NCBI GenBank assembly: GCA_039208375.1
Contig: JBCCRC010000002.1
Coordinates: forward strand, 47,727-111,726
DNA from: JANQPC01 sp039208375
GTDB lineage: Bacteria; Pseudomonadota; Alphaproteobacteria; Rhodobacterales; Rhodobacteraceae
Reading direction: 5' to 3'
Length of the DNA stretch: 64,000 bases
In this document: piece by piece, positions 59,916 to 64,000 of the stretch
Layout of the letters: every line of letters begins with the position of its first letter
Numbering within the stretch: the first letter of the stretch is position 1
The notes under the pieces: model-generated
Told to the model about the DNA's origin: nothing
The model's input: the letters and a program-made list of their open reading frames with translations, nothing else
The model's database searches: none
Program-made: the position numbers and the translations under genes

Positions 59916-61141
59916 TGGGCAACGCCCGCATCGCGCGCCGCGCGCAGGATCGGTACGCGGTTGATATCGTCCGGGAACACCTCCTGGGCCTCGGCCCAGA
60001 TCGCTGCGGCGGCATCCCTGCGGCCGAGTACCCCGTAGGCGCGGATCAGGCGCGCCCAGTCTTCCGGTGGCCCACCGTCGCTGGCCAAACGCTCCGAAAG
60101 CCCCGATACCATTCCACGGATCATCTCCATACGCGCGGCGGGGCTCATGTTTTCGGCGGCTTCGACATCTTCTATCGTTGGGCCAACCGGGGCAGCATCT
60201 AGCGGTGGCAGGACGTAATCGACACCCGCCACCTGCGAAAGCGGAAGGATCTGCACCCGGATCGGCGGCACCCAGGGCGCATCAGCCGGGCTAGCCTCCA
60301 AAAGAGCGCGCCAGATCCTGAAGGCAACGTCTGCGCGGCCGGTTTGCGCGGCCAGAAGCCCCGAGTAGTACCGCGCCGTGCCGTTGGCCGGGTCGCGCGC
60401 CAGAGCCTCGCCAACGGCCTCTTCTGCCTCGGGCGACACGAACCCCCCGGCGGCCAGCACCAAAAGATCCGCGTAATCTGCATAGTCACTGGCCGTCGCG
60501 GCCTCGCCCTGCAGCGCGAGCACTCGCGCCTGAGCGCGGTGGGCGGCATCGAAGCGGCCAAGCGCGGCCTCGTGGCGCGCCAAAAGCATATGGCCCTGAA
60601 GATCGTTCGGTCGATCTGCCACGGCGGTGCGCAGTTGTTCGACAAGACCAAGATAGTCGGGGTCGGCGTCCGGGCGCGGCATCGCCTCGCGCGCGGCGTC
60701 CGCTTCTGCCTCGGCCTGGCTTGGCCGGTTGATCCGCGCCTCTTCGGCCATCTGCAGCCGGGCGGCGAGCGGCAGATCAGGGTAGCCTGGCGCGCCAACA
60801 CGGGCGTAAAGCGCAAGGCCGCCGCCAGCCACCGCCAGCGCCACCACGCCAGCCATCACAGCTGATAGCCCGCGCGGTGCACCATCCACCTCGGCCGTTC
60901 CCTGCGCCCCGGCGCGGTCGGCCTCCAGAAGCCGCCGCGAAACCTCAATGCGGATCTGATCGGCCTCACTTTCGGAGATCACGCCCCGCGCCAGATCGCG
61001 CTCCACTTCCTTCAATTGGTCGCGATACACCTGCACGTCGAAGGCTGCGGACCCGTCAGCCGCCCCCCGGCGCAGGATTGCAAGCACTAAGAGCAGGGCC
61101 ACAAGCCCAGCCATCGCGCCGCTGACAATCCAGAACATCAT
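59912..61141 (-). CDS. ccmI: Cytochrome c biogenesis protein CcmI (CycH)
   Basis: About 409 residues from ATG 61141 (second ATG at 61138). Two membrane helices near the N-terminus (FWIVSGAMAGLVALLLVLAI; VVALAVAGGGLALYARV) are joined by a cytoplasmic helix (QVYRDQLKEVERDLARGVIS), followed by a periplasmic TPR domain that binds the apocytochrome C-terminus. The frame upstream to 61303 reads into the soxB promoter and was not used. Confidence 0.93.
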   Translation of the reverse strand: MMFWIVSGAMAGLVALLLVLAILRRGAADGSAAFDVQVYRDQLKEVERDLARGVISESEADQIRIEVSRRLLEADRAGAQGTAEVDGAPRGLSAVMAGVVALAVAGGGLALYARVGAPGYPDLPLAARLQMAEEARINRPSQAEAEADAAREAMPRPDADPDYLGLVEQLRTAVADRPNDLQGHMLLARHEAALGRFDAAHRAQARVLALQGEAATASDYADYADLLVLAAGGFVSPEAEEAVGEALARDPANGTARYYSGLLAAQTGRADVAFRIWRALLEASPADAPWVPPIRVQILPLSQVAGVDYVLPPLDAAPVGPTIEDVEAAENMSPAARMEMIRGMVSGLSERLASDGGPPEDWARLIRAYGVLGRRDAAAAIWAEAQEVFPDDINRVPILRAARDAGVAQ

Positions 61142-61301
61142 CCGTTTCCGCCTCCGTCCCGCGTATTTATAGGCCGGGGCAGGGCGGAAAAACCCCCAGG
61201 CACCGGCCAGATGTCGCATTTCGGCCGAAAGCGCCGGTTGCGACTTGGCAACCCGGTAGCGAGGCGAGAGAAATGATCCGCGGGAGTAAGGAAAAACGCC
61301 C

Positions 61302-62549
61302 ATGAAACGCTACTCTGCCTTTGCCGTTGCCCGCGAAGCACTGCGCTACCACAGCGGGTGGGAGCGGGCCTGGGCGGCGCCCGAGCCGAAGGCACACTAT
61401 GACGTGATCATCGTCGGTGCGGGCGGTCACGGGCTCGCCACCGCCTATTACCTCGGCAAAAACCACGGCATCACCAACGTCGCCGTGCTCGAAAAGGGAT
61501 GGCTCGGCGGCGGGAACACAGGACGCAACACCACGATCATTCGCTCGAACTATTTGCAGGATCCGTCCGCCGCGATTTACGAAAAGGCGCGGAGCCTCTA
61601 CGAGACGATGAGCCAAGATCTGAACATGAATGTCATGTTCAGCCCACGCGGCGTGATGATGTTGGCGCAGACGGAGCATGAGATCCGTGGCTACCAGCGC
61701 ACTGCACACGCCAATGCGCTTCAGGGCGTCGATACCGAGTTCATCGGGCCTGAGCGGGTGAAAGAGCTTTGCCCGATTATCGACATCCGCGGGCCCCGCT
61801 ACCCGGTACTTGGCGCACTTTGGCAGGCCCGGGGCGGCACCGCGCGGCACGACACCGTGGCCTGGGGCTATGCGCGGGCCTGTTCGGCGATGGGGATGGA
61901 CATCATCCAGAACTGCGCCGTAACCGGCGTGCGCCAGGAAAACGGGCGCTTGACGGGGGTGGAAACGGCGAAGGGGCCCATCAGCTGCGCCAAGCTGGGC
62001 ATCGTTGTCGCGGGCCATTCCGGTGTGCTGGCCGATATGGCGGGCTTCCGGCTTCCTATCGAAAGCGTGGCGCTACAAGCGCTCGTCTCGGAGCCGATAA
62101 AGCCTTGTATGGATGTCGTGGTGATGGCCAACACTGTGCACGGCTACATGAGCCAGTCCGACAAGGGCGAGATGGTGATTGGCGGCGGGGCGGATGGCTA
62201 CAACAACTACACTCAGCGCGGCTCTTTCCTGCATATCGAGGAAACGGTGCGCGCGCTTGTCGAAACCTTCCCGATCATCTCCCGGCTGAAGATGCTACGC
62301 CAATGGGGCGGGATCGTGGATATGACGGGCGATCGCTCCCCTATCATCTCGCCCACCCCGCTTGAGGGTTGCTTCATCAACTGCGGTTGGGGCACGGGCG
62401 GCTTCAAGGCGATCCCGGGCTCTGGCTGGGCCACCGCGGAGATGATCGCGCGCGGCGCCCCGGGGCCTTTGGCGGCGGCGTTCGGATTGGAACGCTTCCG
62501 CGAAGGGCGGTTCATTGATGAGAGCGTGGCGGCGGGGGTGGCGCATTGA
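61302..62549 (+). CDS. soxB: Sarcosine oxidase beta subunit SoxB
   Basis: 415 residues. FAD-binding Rossmann motif DVIIVGAGGHGLATAYYLGK, then GWLGGGNTGRNTTIIRSNYL typical of heterotetrameric sarcosine oxidase beta, and a C-terminal NCGWGTGGFKAIPGSGWATA. Oxidatively demethylates sarcosine to glycine, formaldehyde and peroxide with the alpha, gamma and delta subunits. Expected partners soxD, soxA and soxG are not found before the window ends. Its stop overlaps the next gene (TTGA). Confidence 0.96.
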   Translation: MKRYSAFAVAREALRYHSGWERAWAAPEPKAHYDVIIVGAGGHGLATAYYLGKNHGITNVAVLEKGWLGGGNTGRNTTIIRSNYLQDPSAAIYEKARSLYETMSQDLNMNVMFSPRGVMMLAQTEHEIRGYQRTAHANALQGVDTEFIGPERVKELCPIIDIRGPRYPVLGALWQARGGTARHDTVAWGYARACSAMGMDIIQNCAVTGVRQENGRLTGVETAKGPISCAKLGIVVAGHSGVLADMAGFRLPIESVALQALVSEPIKPCMDVVVMANTVHGYMSQSDKGEMVIGGGADGYNNYTQRGSFLHIEETVRALVETFPIISRLKMLRQWGGIVDMTGDRSPIISPTPLEGCFINCGWGTGGFKAIPGSGWATAEMIARGAPGPLAAAFGLERFREGRFIDESVAAGVAH

Positions 62550-62815
62550 TTACACGTGTAAAGCGCCTTTCACGTGGTCCTGCCGAGAGCGTAAAAGCCG
62601 TCGGTTTAACTTACGGCAGGTTCTGGAAGCTCTTCCATAAAGAGACACGCGATGGCGGAGATTGGGAATTTGAAGGCAACGTGACCATTCTCGAATACTG
62701 CGCTGAGCGGAAGGTTTTTCGCGTCCATGATCTATTCTGCCACTTCGAGACGGAGGAGATTTCTTTCGCAGATTTCGAAGCGCAAACGCGTGAGTTGCTG
62801 CGGGGTGCTCCATGA
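62546..62815 (+). CDS. Hypothetical protein downstream of soxB, 89 aa
   Basis: Starts at TTG 62546, inside the soxB stop. Basic N-terminus, then a soluble domain with aromatic residues (LTYGRFWKLFHKETRDGGDW; RKVFRVHDLFCHFETEEISF). It lacks the CPxCG zinc motif of soxD, which normally follows soxB. Not recognised; the composition looks coding. The start is uncertain because no ATG or GTG is available. Confidence 0.5.
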   Translation: MITRVKRLSRGPAESVKAVGLTYGRFWKLFHKETRDGGDWEFEGNVTILEYCAERKVFRVHDLFCHFETEEISFADFEAQTRELLRGAP

Positions 62816-63167
62816 TCCCGTTTGGTTCGCTGAGCATCCTTCGAACCGCCCGGGCTTGCCCCGGCGCTGCCCGCACCGCCCCGGCGCACAGAAGGTGCGC
62901 GTTCGGAGCGCCACGGCGGCCATTCTGCTCACCCCGCGTCGCGGGCATCACCCTCTGGGCAGCGTGGCGTGCCCGGCAGCGAGCGCGTTCAAGCTTTCTC
63001 TCTCATATTCCCTCCGCGTCCCACAATTCCGCGCCATCGGCGGGGGTTGGCCGCGCCGCAGCGCCGAAACCCGCCACATTTGGCCGATCCGCCCACTGGG
63101 CCCCCGCGCCCCCTTCGCGCGGCCTTCCCGAGCCCCCATCCTTTGGGGTGCGAAAGGAGGACCAATC
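62816..63167. other. Intergenic, GC-rich, about 350 bp
   Basis: No supported gene. Frames across it (for example a 318-codon one) are low-complexity Arg/Ala/Pro shadows without starts. AAAGGAGG at its end serves the next gene. Confidence 0.45.
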
Positions 63168-63410
63168 ATGTCTGACTACGACTATCGGCCAAGCCACGAG
63201 CGTGGCGCTCGCGCGATGGACTACTCTCGCGACCCCGATAATGGCGGCGGCCTCTGGGCCGTTATCGGCCTTGTCGCCGTGCTGGCGCTTCTCGGGCTTA
63301 TCATTTTCGGCGCGGCCACTGGCACGCCCGACGGTGGAACAACCGGTGCTGGAACAGGCGCGGAAACCGCTCCAGCCACTGCTGTGCCTACTGAGGGAAC
63401 CGGGCAGTAA
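63168..63410 (+). CDS. Small single-pass membrane protein, 80 aa
   Basis: ATG 63168 with AAAGGAGG 7 bp upstream. A charged N-terminus (DYRPSHERGARAMDYSRD), one membrane helix (about 29-49; LWAVIGLVAVLALLGLII) and a Gly/Thr/Ala-rich tail. Topology suggests a periplasmic tail. Not recognised. Confidence 0.65.
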   Translation: MSDYDYRPSHERGARAMDYSRDPDNGGGLWAVIGLVAVLALLGLIIFGAATGTPDGGTTGAGTGAETAPATAVPTEGTGQ

Positions 63411-63560
63411 CCCAAGCCAAACCCTCGTGTTTGGGCCAGGCGGGCGTGGCAACGCGCCCGTCTCGGGCCGCGAAAATCCGCCCGATCGCCTGTCGCCCCA
63501 AGGGTTGACCGCCTGCGCCACGCACATATCTCCCGTTCAAGACGTGAGGGAGACCAAACT

Positions 63561-63746
63561 ATGCAAGCCATTATGCGCCGCTTCCCATCAAGCGACGACT
63601 TGCAGCGCAACAAAGGCAAGCTCGCCGGTTTTGCCGCCGGCGTCATCGTACCGCTTATCATCGTGGCGCTCTTCCAGGTGGCCTATACCGGCTACGGGCT
63701 CAGCGAAGACCCAACGCCCGCAACGGTTATCTACCCCAACTTTTGA
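63561..63746 (+). CDS. Small single-pass membrane protein, 61 aa
   Basis: ATG 63561 with GGGAG about 10 bp upstream. A basic N-terminus (MQAIMRRFPSSDDLQRNKGK), one membrane helix (about 22-42; GFAAGVIVPLIIVALFQVAY) and a short polar end. Not recognised; in line with the preceding small membrane gene on the same strand. Confidence 0.55.
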   Translation: MQAIMRRFPSSDDLQRNKGKLAGFAAGVIVPLIIVALFQVAYTGYGLSEDPTPATVIYPNF

Positions 63747-63779
63747 TCCTTTGGGGGCGGCGGTGTGAGCCGCCGGGGC

Positions 63780-64000
63780 ATGATAAGACTATCGCGCATG
63801 TCCCGCATGATCGCGCTAGTGGCGCTAGCCGCGTACGTTATCGGCACCCTATGGTCGCTTCTCTCTGGCCATTCTGAGTTCATGCAGCGCTTCGGATCAC
63901 TCGGCGTGGCCGCGTCGATCCTGTTTTTCACCGACCGACTTCTCGAAATTGAACTCAGCCGCCAGCGTGCCGTTGAGCGGATGCTTCACGAATATGGCAT
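63780..64000 (+). CDS. Membrane protein, C-terminus beyond the window
   Basis: ATG 63780 (GTG 63765 also in frame) opens a frame to the right edge. It starts MIRLSRMSRMIALVALAAYV, with two hydrophobic segments separated by a short polar loop, then a charged helix (RLLEIELSRQRAVERML). A 6-bp hairpin (63756-63761 with 63769-63774) lies just before the start. Not recognised. Confidence 0.5.
   Translation, partial: MIRLSRMSRMIALVALAAYVIGTLWSLLSGHSEFMQRFGSLGVAASILFFTDRLLEIELSRQRAVERMLHEYG

Noticed and set aside
62727..63768. Long plus-strand frames across the region after soxB
   Set aside because: Arg/Ala/Pro-rich, no start site; short genes with good ribosome binding sites are preferred.
1..64000. 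tRNA, rRNA, CRISPR arrays and transposases
   Set aside because: None recognised by reading; no periodic repeat-spacer pattern or transposase motif was found.

Overview
The window reads as a chromosome segment of a marine alphaproteobacterium of the Rhodobacteraceae (Roseobacter group). This rests on gene content: CtrA-type boxes, FlaF/FlbT, DUF1217 and DUF6468 flagellar proteins, MucR, heterotetrameric sarcosine oxidase, and RTX-Hint and BCCT genes. Assignment below family is not possible from the text alone. No rRNA, tRNA, CRISPR array or intact insertion sequence was found.

Layout. Positions 1-9257 are accessory: a GntR regulator coupled to an AbrB-family membrane protein (cut by the left edge), a PA14-RTX-Hint secreted protein, a BCCT transporter, two unknown proteins, and a LuxR-type HTH protein fused to an alpha/beta-hydrolase fold whose active site looks altered. 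Positions 9258-11642 are gene-poor, with one XRE regulator and a possible small ORF. Positions 11643-51678 are a nearly complete flagellar gene cluster: export gate (flhA, flhB, fliP, fliQ, fliR), ATPase (fliI, fliH), MS and C rings (fliF, fliG, fliM, fliN), stator (motA, motB, motE), rod, hook, rings and junction (flgA-L), a separate lytic transglycosylase, FliK, one flagellin and its FlaF/FlbT regulators. Several cluster-specific proteins of unknown function are interleaved. Positions 51864-57036 hold a glycosidase-like protein with an odd hydrophobic tail, a degenerate receiver-GGDEF protein, two small genes, and a LysR gene divergent from a small DUF1127-like ORF. Positions 57445-64000 hold dusA, a 2-oxoglutarate oxygenase, a DUF1289-ruvX-ccmI operon, and soxB followed by short unknown genes where soxD would be expected.

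Regulation is the most striking part. A ten-base element, CAAG[A/G]ATAAA, recurs in both orientations at six flagellar promoter regions (fliI/flgB, fliL/fliF, motA/29998, the sigma gene, flgF/40464, flgI/46942), often as pairs 12 bp apart. Three perfect TTAA-N7-TTAACC boxes (CtrA type) precede the sigma gene, flgE and the flagellin gene. The cluster encodes an RpoH-like sigma factor (34024-34752), an orphan OmpR-type regulator resembling FtcR/Rem (46232-46942) and a MucR zinc-finger regulator (31283-31723), but no FliA or FlgM. The working model, which is inference, is that CtrA acts on the sigma, hook and flagellin genes while the dedicated sigma or the FtcR-like protein acts through the CAAGRATAAA element on the structural operons.
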